Shown: positions 51,262 to 61,177 of the stretch, one piece after another
How the letters are laid out: the number at the start of each line of letters is the position of its first letter
How positions within the stretch are numbered: the first letter of the stretch is position 1
From: Alligator mississippiensis
Taxonomy: Eukaryota; Chordata; Crocodylia; Alligatoridae
Direction: 5' to 3'
Assembly: GCF_030867095.1 (NCBI RefSeq)
Contig: NC_081833.1
Coordinates: 75,149,395 to 75,213,394, forward strand
Length of the DNA: 64,000 bases
Position numbers and translations under genes: made by a program
Notes under the pieces: generated by a model
Told to the model about the DNA's origin: nothing
The model's input: only the letters and a program-made list of their open reading frames with translations
Databases searched by the model: none

Positions 51262-52209
51262 GTAACAATATACTGCAGCCCTGGGAGTAGACCAGGCGCT
51301 CTGTAATTCCTCTTGTTCAGTGTGCAGCTGCTAGACTGCAGGTCATATGATGCTCAGTGTCCCAGACATCCCTCAGTATCGTCTTTCTTTTCCTGGGTGG
51401 ATTCACAAACTGCCAGCATGCAAAATGCGCACAAACTGCTCTGCCTTAGCTGTGGCATGCCTCACTTGCAGCAAATGAAAAGAAAACTGCTGGTGTTTTC
51501 TGGCAGCTTGAAAGAAGAACCTCAAGCTGTCAACTCTAATAATCAAATATTGCTTAAGCTGCTGTTAAAATGCTATACCATACTAATTTGGGAATGGAAA
51601 AACACTCCTTAGGCTATGTCTCATCAGCACCCAGCCAGAAGAGAATTGTTCCCTGCAGTCCAGTATCCAGATTGCTGCTTTTAAATCCCAAACAATAGGG
51701 TTCAGTTTCTTACCTTGATTGAAAGGCCTCTTATGGGAGGCTAAGGCTGGAATTGATGAGTTTCCCTGAAAATAGTAACTGGGCATGTCATGTTCCTTCC
51801 TTCTCGGCATGGCTGCTTCGACAGACATTTTCTGGTGCGCATCTGTTGAGCTGAGTCTGCCTTGGCTGTGTAGAGGTGCAGTTGATAGGAATGGGAAGCC
51901 ACAGATTCCAGAGCAGCCCAAAGGTAGCTTGACATCAGGTCTGATTGGGTGAGGAATGGCACTCTGTATAGTGTAGGCCACTGGGATTGGCAGCTGGCTG
52001 GAAAAATCCTTTGATGTAGGGATGCCGTTCCAGGTAGAGACTCAGAAATGGAGACCTATTTAAAGCAGATAACAACACAGCGTGTAACCTTCATTAAGCA
52101 GATTTTGGGTCTTTTGGCTTTGCATTAAAAAGAATTGTACCTTCCCCCTCTTCCTGATTTCTCTGAACTTTTAATTTCAAATAATCCCGGAGATGATCTG
52201 AACAAAACT

Positions 52210-52404
52210 TAACACTGTATTAAGGCGTGTAGGTTGTAGCCATGTTGGTCTGAGGACATAGGCAGACAAGGTTCCTTGGGTGAATCCGATAACTTTTATT
52301 AGACCAACCCAAACAGTTGGAAAATAATTATTTTCCATCTGTTTTGGTCTAATAAAAGTTATCGGATTCACCCAAGGAACCTTGTCTGCCTAACACTGTA
52401 TTAA
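52210..52404. mobile_element. Palindromic Penelope-like insertion with 14-bp target duplication
   Basis: The insert 52224-52390 is flanked by perfect TAACACTGTATTAA (52210-52223 and 52391-52404). It starts GGTTGTAGCCATGTTGGTCT and then folds back on itself. Arms 52260-52307 and 52344-52391 are 48-base perfect reverse complements, and the inner part continues as an imperfect palindrome centred near 52327 (AAAATAATTATTTT) with almost no spacer. The arm sequence is the shared Penelope-like AATAAAAG(A/T)TATC...CCCAAGGAACCTTGTCTGCC block. Confidence 0.93.
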
Positions 52405-53549
52405 CACATTCCCGCTGTAAAACCTGAAGGGAAATATTAAAAGAGAGTTTCCCCTATTACTGTCTCCCCTCTTTTTTTAATGTAAAGATTAGGCTTCAAG
52501 TACGTTAAAACTGAATCGGGTCCTTTTTTTAATTGCTGTTGCTATGAAACATACAGCCAAAGAGAGAGATGATCAGAAGCCATTGGGTCGCTGCTCAGTT
52601 GGTATAAAAACTACACAGGGAATTGGGATGGGGTTTTCCAAAGAGATGAGCATTTGTCGTAGCTCACCTCTTTTCCTGGAAGGTTTCCTTTGTCTAATTG
52701 TTCTTCGCATGCCCCTTGGCACGAATCCGGTAGTGACGTGGCTGGGCGGGACGTATGCCTTTCTTTGAATGTGGTGTATGTTTTCTTCAGCAAGCAGTTT
52801 CTTCCTTCATTCTCAGTAACGTTTAATGCGGCTGTCCTCCTACGCTTCATGGAATTATTTTGATCACTTGCCTTGTGCCCATGTGTCAAAGTTCAGCCTG
52901 CATCATGCCAAGCTGTTTTGCCGCAGGTACATTCCTTGGATTTCGGCTTCCAGTGGGTGCAGGAGGCTCCTGCTTTCTTTCCACCTTGCGAGAGATCTGT
53001 AGAAGCAGGCTGGCTGCTGGCTGACATTGCTGGGATATAGCTTGGGTTGTTGCTTAGAAATAGGCTTGAAAATAGTGTCTCATAACCACCCTGGTTCACT
53101 TTGGATGTGGCTGCTTCTATGAAATAGTGCAAATGGCATGATTAGCAGCTGTCCTGGCATGCACACAAAGGTTTCTTAATTGCCAGGAGTAACTGCTGCA
53201 CTTGGCATATTTAAATCAGAAACAGGAAGCATCTCCCTCGATTCTTATTAACAGTTCCAGTGGTCAGCTGTCAAATATCTTACTGGAAATATTTGCATAA
53301 TATTTTTTTTTCTTGGTGACTGGTCTGTTTTTTAAAAGAGTTCTGTAAGGAGATCTGTTAACACTCCTGGTATTCACGCAAGTCCTGAATAACTGGTTAA
53401 ATTACACAGAGAGAACAGGGAGTACAGAAGCTTGCTGTTGCCACAGTGCTCTGAAAGGTGGAGAGGCATTCTGTCTCCTGGGCTGTCTCTCCTCATGCAG
53501 AATAGGTGGATGTGGGTAGTGGTGGTATAACTTTGCTCCAAATGTTGCC

Positions 53550-53950
53550 CTCCTAGGCTGCGTCCAGATGTGTGTGGACGTTTGGTTCCCTGGGGACGAC
53601 TATCGGTGGCAGCACACCACTAGCTGTCCCCGGAGAACACCTATGCCACACGTGTTCTGGTGTGCAGCAGGTTACCCCGGGTGGGGTAGGGGAGGCTTAC
53701 CTGGGATGCTGGGGGCCTCCTGGGGCTGCAGCGGTGGCAGAGCGGAGTGCAGCTCCAGCCGGCCAGGCTCCAGCTTTGCACAGCTCATGCTGCCGTCGCA
53801 TGGATTGGTCCACTTTTTTTCTTGTGGGTTTTTTTGACCCCTAGATATCCCTTGCAGCACGGAGAACAGCTTAACATGCAGTATGTGGCACCACAGATGC
53901 GTCTGCGGTGCCATGCGCCGCATGTGCTCAACTGGATGCAACTCTAAAGT
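53550..53950. repeat. GC-rich MITE-like block in ZC3H18 intron 3
   Basis: A sharply bounded GC-rich block in AT-rich intron. Left end GGCTGCGTCCAGATGTGTG and, on the opposite strand, right end GAGTTGCATCCAGTTGAGCA are imperfect inverted repeats. No transposase frame. Family not recognised. Confidence 0.5.
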
Positions 53951-54206
53951 CTCACCCCTGCCTTGGAGGGATCACTTGTAGGGATGAGTGCAATTAATTT
54001 TTGGTGGCCTAATCACTTGCAATGTTTGTGCACCAACTGCTGCGTCAGGGAACGGTGGGCTTGGGTCTCCATGGGGTTTCTACCAGGTCTTTGCATCGCA
54101 GCATCTGACTTCATGCCAGCTGCCACAGGGGAAGACGTGTATTGTCACCTACTAACCTGGGATAAATCCAAGCCACAAACTAGCTCTGTATCCTGTTATA
54201 AACACT

Positions 54207-54229
54207 TGTGTGTGCGTGTGTGTGTGTGT
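54207..54229 (+). repeat. (GT)n microsatellite
   Basis: About eleven GT units with one GC interruption. Confidence 0.85.
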
Positions 54230-54754
54230 CCCCTGGCAAGGTATGATGATTTCAACTAACGAACTGTAATGGCCTGAGCATTGTCATCCTCCTCTTCTTC
54301 CTACCACCCCTCACCCACCCAAAAAGGTCTCCTCTCCTGCTACTTTCTGACAGGCGCGCAGAATCCGCTGAATAAAGGAACCGCAATTATATGCACCACA
54401 GGGCTACGTATTTGATTTGAATTGCTGCTTTTACACTTTTTTTCAGGTCTTGTCATTTGGATCTATCACAGAGTTCCAGCTCCAAGTTTTTTGTATGAAA
54501 CGGAGATGTAGAATTCACTGGATAGTTTTTCACATATAAATCTCTTATAACCTGCCAAAACAAGATTCTTCCCTTTCATTTATCTAGTATTGCAGCTGAA
54601 TTCTTTCCTAAAGGGAGTTAGAGAGAGAGAAAAGGTCTCGCAGTGTTATCCCCTGGGACTTTGGATAGCACTGCAGCTGCAGTAGATGCTGTCATCTTGA
54701 GGCGTTCAACTATTCTGTATGGGAGCCTTTAACTGGACTTTGTTTTCACCACAG

Positions 54755-54903
54755 GTCACTGCACTTGGGGAATGAACTGTAGGTTTATCCATCCTGGCGT
54801 GAATGACAAAGGGAACTACTCCTTGATCTCCAAACCAGACCCCTTCTCCCCCAACGGCGCACCTCCCATCGGCCCTCACCCGCTGATGCCAGCCAACCCT
54901 TGG
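54755..54903 (+). CDS. ZC3H18: ZC3H18 exon 4, rest of CCCH finger
   Basis: Completes the split Gly codon and encodes HCTWGMNCRFIHPGVNDKGN and YSLISKPDPFSPNGAPPIGP and the rest to PANPW. Joined to exon 3 it gives a CX7CX5CX3H zinc finger. The acceptor is CACCACAG at 54754 and the donor TGG|GTATGA at 54904 is in phase 0. Confidence 0.95.
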
Positions 54904-55203
54904 GTATGAACGCAGCAGTTTACACGTTTGGAGAGGCTGCTCTTTTTTTAGCTTGAATTGATCTGCAGCTGTTTTACAGGGGCTGAAGGGTTTACTAAGT
55001 TGGCCTGTAGTGTAGCAAAATCAAACGGGCCTGCGGGATAGGTTAATTTTAAGAAGGCGGTTTATATGTTGTGAAACCATCAGTAAATGGCCATAACATT
55101 GCAAGTCTGCCCTGGATTTAGGGTGTTCACAAAGTTCTGTGGGACAGCCTGTGCTAATGTTTGCAGATGTCTCATATTCCCACTTGTTTTTTTCTTCTGA
55201 CAG

Positions 55204-55296
55204 GGTGGGCCAGTAGCAGATGAAATTTTACCTCCGCCCCCTCCAGACCCTCCAACAGAAAGTGCCTGGGAAAGAGGGCTCCGGCATGCTAAAGAG
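55204..55296 (+). CDS. ZC3H18: ZC3H18 exon 5
   Basis: Thirty-one codons, GGPVADEILPPPPPDPPTES and AWERGLRHAKE, between acceptor TCTGACAG and donor GAG|GTATAA. It is a proline-rich stretch conserved with human. Phase 0 at both ends. Confidence 0.95.
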
Positions 55297-56107
55297 GTAT
55301 AACTGCTCCTCCTGCAATACATGGTCTCCTGTCTCTCAAGCCAGCGGGTCTCCGTTTCCTCGGTGGCGAAACGATGGCTGATGCCACTGAGAAGGACTTT
55401 CTTGCTGGTTGCTCTATTCTCTCACCTCTTTGGAGATGGTGTAAAGAAGGATGGGGGCATAGTGCCTCATTTGGGTCTGTTTTAGTTTTGAAATGTGCAA
55501 GATTTTTCCTGTTGATGAAAGCCATGAACATTTTTTTTTTTCTGCTTTGTTTTTTGGGGAAGCCCTTTGCTCCAACTGTCCTCTTTATGTTGTACCCCAC
55601 ATCAGTCTTCTGACCATGAAGAGCTGGCATCCAGCACACATTTTTTTTTTTTTCCCACCCCTATCAACATCAGCTGGAAGAGAGAACTCATGCACAATTC
55701 AAGGCTTACCAAAGCCAACCCCCACTCCAACTATTTGCCTGTTTCTGAGCAGGTCCAGTGAGTTTCGTGCCCCTCTTCCCCTTGCGTAAGCCCCCCTGTG
55801 GTACTTGCATCATAAAGCTCACAGTGTTCATCTACAGAGGCATTGGTTTAAGTTTCCAAGAGCTTTTCAGTGATTGCACCAGTCTCCCTGTCTGATCTAT
55901 CATTTGAGCTCACAAAATAATAAAGTGTACATATCCTGATCCTGGAAAACATCTACATCCTGCATCTTTAGGGGACTGAGCAGCAGAGGGAGGGTTACTT
56001 TGAGCAGGTCCCTCCTGAGTGGGGTGGCGCTGTCAGCATGCTAACACTTGTTCTCTGTGCCCTGATGCTCCTCCTTCAGCATGCTTTTATACTTTGCATT
56101 GTGGCAG
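55297..56107 (+). other. ZC3H18: ZC3H18 intron 5
   Basis: About 0.8 kb of AT-rich intron with two T-runs. No other feature was recognised. Confidence 0.6.
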
Positions 56108-56265
56108 GTATTAAAAAAGGCAACTATAAGAAAAGAACAAGAGCCAGATTTTGAGGAGAAGCGGTTTACAGTGACCATTGGAGAGGATGAGCGGGAATTC
56201 GACAAGGAGAACGAATTTTTCCGGGACTGGAACTATCGCATCACAAGAGACGTCCGAGATCCAGC
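56108..56265 (+). CDS. ZC3H18: ZC3H18 exon 6
   Basis: Encodes VLKKATIRKEQEPDFEEKRF, TVTIGEDEREFDKENEFFRD and WNYRITRDVRDP plus two bases of an Ala codon. Strongly conserved with human. Acceptor GTGGCAG at 56107 and donor CCAGC|GTAAGA in phase 2. Confidence 0.95.
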
Positions 56266-57963
56266 GTAAGAGCCCACTTTGTGCTTGCCCTCTTGCTTTT
56301 TGGAGTGGAGGGGTGGGAAGTAACCCCAGCCTGTGCTCTTGATCAAATCCAAACACATTGGTGCTATGGCCAGGTCTGAATTTCTCCTTCAAGATGTACA
56401 GTGCATACAGCTCTGAGAATCACACTAGCTTGTGTGACAGCAGCTGAAACACCACAGCCAAAAAACCTGGCTCCACTGTTCCTTTGGAGGCACCTCTGAG
56501 TAGTTCCAGGTTAACACCAGTTTTTTCCTTCAAGTGTTTCAGCCCTGTTCCTCAGGCTGTACCCACACTTACCTGGTCTGGTGGCACAGAGAAGGTGTCA
56601 CCTCCTAGCATCTGCATGCCTATATGCTTCTGGTGGCTGTGCTCCAGCAGCTGTACCACCAGCAGGGAAAATGCACCTTGAGAAGGTACTGGCTGTGGGG
56701 TGACAGTAGAAACCGCGTCCACACAAGGGATGGAGTTGTTCTGCCAGCAGCATGGGGAGTTCTCTTGCCACAGGCAGGCTTCAGGTGTGCACCACACTCT
56801 GTGTTGCTGGTCCTAGATAAAGCACTTGTTAGGACTTTAGCCAAGAGGCTTAACCTGTTCACAGTTAAGACTCCCTGTAGGGGTAGGTCTCCATACAAAG
56901 GGAAGTAGCTGAAGCCTGAGTCTCCAAGTGTGCAGTGAAGCCAGCAGGAGTGATGGAGACCTTGGTCTGAGCCTGCTTGGGTAACTGGAAGTAATCACTT
57001 AAGGGAGGATTTTTAGTAGCTATAAAAACGAGTAATGTAATTATAAAAAAAAAAATTTCCTTACATTCTGTAGGAGCTGATGGGTGAGCCTCCTGTTTCT
57101 CCACCTCCCCACACCCCCACCATGCATATATGCATGCCATGGAAAGATTTCTCCACGCTATAGGGCAGTGAATTTTCAAGCCTTGGTTCCAGCTATTTTG
57201 AATGTCCCTTGTCTGAGTTGGGAAAGAAATGGAAACCGAAGAGAGGCAAGCTAAACTTGGCTCCCTAAGCTTAGATTGGCTCAGGACTCAAACTGAACAC
57301 CCTTTCCTCCATTTTACCAGGGAAGAAGTCCTGCAACTAATTCTGTAAATTTCTGCTTGTAGAGTAAAAGCTAACAGTGGTCACTCTGGGCCTTGTTCTC
57401 ATCCTCTGAAAAATCTTACCAGTGCACCTTTTTGCTTTCTCGCTAACATTTTGCAGGTTGACTGTACCTCATGTGTAACAGTGTCATGTATTCAAAGTCT
57501 GGGTTGACAGTTTTGCTGTTCTTAACACAGTATACATCTCCTCTCCTAAATAAGCATTTGGGTGACTTATTTTTCTATATTGCTGTAGTGCCCAGAAACT
57601 CTGCTTGAGGTCAGAGCTCTGTTTTGTGGGTGCTGAGCTCTCCTTACATAGAGCGTGCTTAACTTCTGGAACCAAGCAGAAGTACTAAAGACTAAAATGA
57701 GTCAAGTGTTTAAAAAGGGGACCATCAGAGTCCTCAGGAAGAGAATGCTATAGGAAATAACCTGCAGACTCATAGTCAAGCCAGTCATTTTTAAAGTTGA
57801 AAAAACATCTGATTTTTCACCCTCTATTCATTGTACGAGATGAGTGGCATCTCACAGCAAATATTAACCATTGGTGTTTCAGATAATGATATTGCTTGTC
57901 TTGTGGCAGATGGAGATGACAAAATAGTTCATAAATCCCTCTTTCTTTTTTGAAAAACTATAG

Positions 57964-57996
57964 GGAGGCGGACATCAAAGAAAACGTTAACTATGG
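57964..57996 (+). CDS. ZC3H18: Candidate ZC3H18 33-base cassette microexon
   Basis: A TATAG acceptor (57963) and a strong donor ATGG|GTAAGC bound 33 bases that read in frame as EADIKENVNYG between exon 6 and exon 7. Including or skipping it keeps the frame, since exon 6 ends and exon 7 starts in phase 2. Skipping gives RDPA-LDPYTDP, which matches the human canonical form. The upstream T-run (TTTCTTTTTTG) suits a microexon. Confidence 0.55.
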
Positions 57997-58656
57997 GTAA
58001 GCAGGTCTTTGCTTTCAGTACTGTACCATCTGTAACAAAATACCCTGTTTTCTTCCATTGTACTTATAACTTCCTTGGCTACAGACGGTTGTCCCTATAA
58101 CGGGTGGTTTGCAGATTTTAGACTGGATGCCACTAAGTTTGGAAAATAGGTTTTTAAATGAAGTTAGCTTCTTACTTAAATACACTTAGAAGGCACAGCA
58201 GTGGTGCCTGTTTTCACAAATGAAATTATACAGACAGACAAAATGGTATTACAGGAAGGGATGAGGGAGTTTGGGGTTGAGGGTGGAATGAAAAGCAAGA
58301 ACTTCTGTCTTGCAGTAGTTTGCAGTTTTGAACACCCAGAGTCACTGAACCCATTCCTGCTAATGGTCTAAGACCTAGAACTGCATTTGTCACCGGCATG
58401 GTCCTGGTAATTCATGCCTCTATTAAATCTTCGGCATCTAGGAATCACCTTTGTCCTTTCACCGTTGCCTTGAATATCACGTCAAACAGAAAAGTGGAAA
58501 TCTTAAGCCATGTAAAAGTACTGAAATCCATGTGCTGCCGTAGCTTTCAGTACGACGGTTGAATTTCATCCTCCTCTAGATTTCTTGGAACGTCTATTTT
58601 AAATGGAAATACTCTTATTCTTCCTACCTCCATGTGGGATACTGAAGAAAGGAGCC

Positions 58657-58755
58657 TTTGATTTCCAATCTTGGCTCTGCCAGTAGCTCCTTCTGTGGCC
58701 TTGGAAGTTACTGGAGCTCCATACCCTTTTCCTTGTCTGTAAAGTGGTTATAACA
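58657..58755 (+). repeat. MIR-type SINE fragment
   Basis: TTGGCTCTGCCAGTAGCTCC, then GTGGCCTTGGAAGTTACTGG, then TTGTCTGTAAAGTGG keep the MIR order. Diverged. Confidence 0.6.
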
Positions 58756-58784
58756 CCCCCCCCCCACCCCCCACCCCCCCCCCA
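58755..58784 (+). repeat. C-rich low-complexity run
   Basis: Three C-runs separated by single A residues in the intron. Confidence 0.9.
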
Positions 58785-59582
58785 GCTCCATCTGGTTGGC
58801 AAGGATTAGTTGTTGTTGGGCACATGCTGAAAAACTGCATTAAGTAGTGTTATTAAAAACCTTTTCACAAGGGAGGTTTTGGAGGCTTTTGGACTCATAC
58901 CCCAAAAGATCATCCGTCTGCACACCTCCACAGTTACGCGTGTGTGCAGTGCATGTGAATGTGTTCACAGTGGAACATGATACTTTTTCAGTTGGAAAAT
59001 CCAAACTGCATGTTCCAGTATCTGCTTTATCACCTCAGTCATTTAGGAAATTGGTGTCAGGGACTGCATTTTTATCCTCTAGTAGAAAACTCTGCAAAAA
59101 TGCCTGTTCATTCCCAAGTGCTGTGTATTCAGCCCACTGACACAAAAGTAGAAGATTAAGGTCTATTCTACTTCTAATGTCTATGGGGTGCTTGATAGGA
59201 GCCACATGCATGCACTGAGAAGAAACTGCACAAAAGTCCAAATAGATGGGCCAGAAATTTTCTCTAGATTTCTCCAGATTTACCCCAGTTGAATAGATTA
59301 AATTTGGCCTGTGGAGTTCCTTTGTGTCCTTTTCATCAGAACTGCAACTTTTGCGCCTGTTCTAAAGTTTAATTTTATTGTAATGATTAAAAGGAAGACT
59401 TCTGTGCTCCTGCCAAGATGCAGAGCAAATAAGCCATTTTAGGCAGGGAGTACTCTTGAACAGGGTTTTCCCTCTTGGTATGCGAGCATTCACACCTGAT
59501 CTATACTGTGTAGTATCTTCATTGTAAGTGCAGTGTGCAGGTGAGATTTACCCATCTAACTTTCCTCTGCTTGTCATTGCAG

Positions 59583-59700
59583 GCTTGATCCCTATACAGA
59601 TCCGTATTATGATTATGATATAGAACGGTTCTGGCGTGGTGGGCAATATGAGAACTTCAGGGTTCAGTATACAGACCCTGACCCATATCGTAACTACAGA
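59583..59700 (+). CDS. ZC3H18: ZC3H18 exon 7
   Basis: Completes the split codon and encodes LDPYTDPYYDYDIERFWRGG and QYENFRVQYTDPDPYRNYR, conserved with human. Acceptor ATTGCAG at 59582. The donor at 59701 is GTAAGT. A second donor GTAATG lies nine bases further and would add Val-Ser-Lys in frame. Confidence 0.95.
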
Positions 59701-60878
59701 GTAAGTAAGGTAATGCGCCTGTCTAAACTTTCCTCCTCTGGCTGCTTTAGAAGTCCATTCAACTTCATTTCTAGTATGTTATATCAAAATCTGTTGGTTT
59801 CTTGCCTCCCCCTCTTGTCTTTGTATGCATCATGGTTTGGTACCTCCAATTATTCAGTCTTGACTTTTTGAGCACTCGCAATGTGCAGCGTGCCAGACAA
59901 GACAGTCATACAAGCCTGTCCTGATGAGTTGATGGTCTTTCTCTGCAATAAAGCAAAACTCGCTGCTGCACCCAGCAGCAGGTGTTAGCTGTCTTTTTTT
60001 AAGACATTTGATTTGACGTGCATAGTGTTTTGGAGGTTGAACCAAAGGAAGGTTTTAAATGAAGACCAGGCTATATGAGAGTGTTAGAGTGGGCATCTCT
60101 GCCATCATGTATACTAGTGGACTTTCACTGAGATAAATGGGTATTTGAGACTTGTTGCACATTTTGTTTTGGAATCTCTTATGGTGGTTGATTCAGTGGG
60201 AAGAAGAACAGTAGTCTCTAGAGAGCACCAGATACAGTCTCCTCGGGTTGTATTATTGCATGCAAGAGGGAAAGCGGAGTATTCCATTGAAAACGGTCCT
60301 TGACACATGGAAAGGCAATAAGGCTTTGTTGCAGTGTCCCAGAGCAGTGTCTTAAAAGGACTAATTTTGCTGAACACTCAGATTTGCAGTGGCAGAAGAG
60401 AGCAGTTAATTTGTTTACTGATAGTTGTAGCACTCCTCAGAAGTGATGCTCAGATAGTGGCCTGTCTTTGATGCTGCTTTTTATGGTGCAGTATCAGTTC
60501 TTGTAATTGCTTGCAAAATTCATGATTATAATATGACAGATTAGCAATGTGCTCAGAGGCTCTTTTCACAAACATTTCTGAACAGCCACATACCTGGTGG
60601 TGTTGGTTCTCAAGGGATGAAGGTTGAACCAGATTCACCCTGGTTGCCTGTTGCCTTTGAAGTTATAGTGGGGGTGAATCTATTGCTGCATGTTCTTACA
60701 GTTCTTCTTGCTGATCCTGAAACATGGTACACAGGCTCCGTTCCCCACCCCTCCCAATGTCACGTTGTAACTAGGGGAGCTGGGATAATGGTGTCTAATC
60801 CAAGACTTTAAAATCGGAGGCAATGCAGTCGCGGAAGTGGTACAAAAATGTCACCCTGTCTCTTTCTTTTTTTGCAAG
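59701..60878 (+). other. ZC3H18: ZC3H18 intron 7
   Basis: AT-rich intron. A tract near 59865-59945 (TTTTTGAGCACTCGCAATGT) resembles an old dispersed vertebrate repeat, but I cannot name it. Confidence 0.5.
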
Positions 60879-61177
60879 GAAAGAGAGCGAGAGCGGGAAA
60901 GGGAAAGAGAGAACAGACAGCGCGAGCGTGAGCGGGAACGGGAGCGCGAGCGGGAGAGGGAGCGACGGCAGCGGGAGCGAGAAAGGGAGCGCGAGCGGGA
61001 GCGCGACAAGGAGCGCCAGCGGAGGAAAGACGAGTGGGAACGTGAGAGGGAGCGCATCAAGAGGGACGAGAAGGACAGGCAGCATCGGGACCGCGACCGG
61101 GACCGCGACCGGGACAGAGAGAGGGAGCGGGAGAAGGAGAAAGAAAAGCCCAAACCTCGGTCACCGCAGCTACCAAG
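60879..61177 (+). CDS. ZC3H18: ZC3H18 exon 8, Arg/Glu-repeat region
   Basis: Encodes 99 codons and two bases: a long ERERER run, NRQRERERE, then RQRRKDEWERERERIKRDEK, a DRDRDRDR run and KEKEKPKPRSPQLP. It matches the mixed-charge RE/RD domain of human ZC3H18. The only acceptor is GCAAG at 60878, weaker than CAG but behind a long T-rich tract. The donor CCAAG|GTATGT ends the exon in phase 2, as in human. Confidence 0.93.

Larger units (their letters stand above)
51262..54754 (+). other. ZC3H18: ZC3H18 intron 3
   Basis: AT-rich intron holding the palindromic Penelope-like insertion at 52.2 kb, a GC-rich MITE-like block at 53.55-53.95 kb and a GT microsatellite at 54.2 kb. No exon was seen. Confidence 0.7.
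56266..59582 (+). other. ZC3H18: ZC3H18 introns around the candidate microexon
   Basis: AT-rich intron sequence between exon 6 and the LDPYTDPYYD exon. It contains a candidate 33-base exon at 57964, a MIR-like fragment and a C-rich run near 58.7 kb. Nothing else was recognised. Confidence 0.6.
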
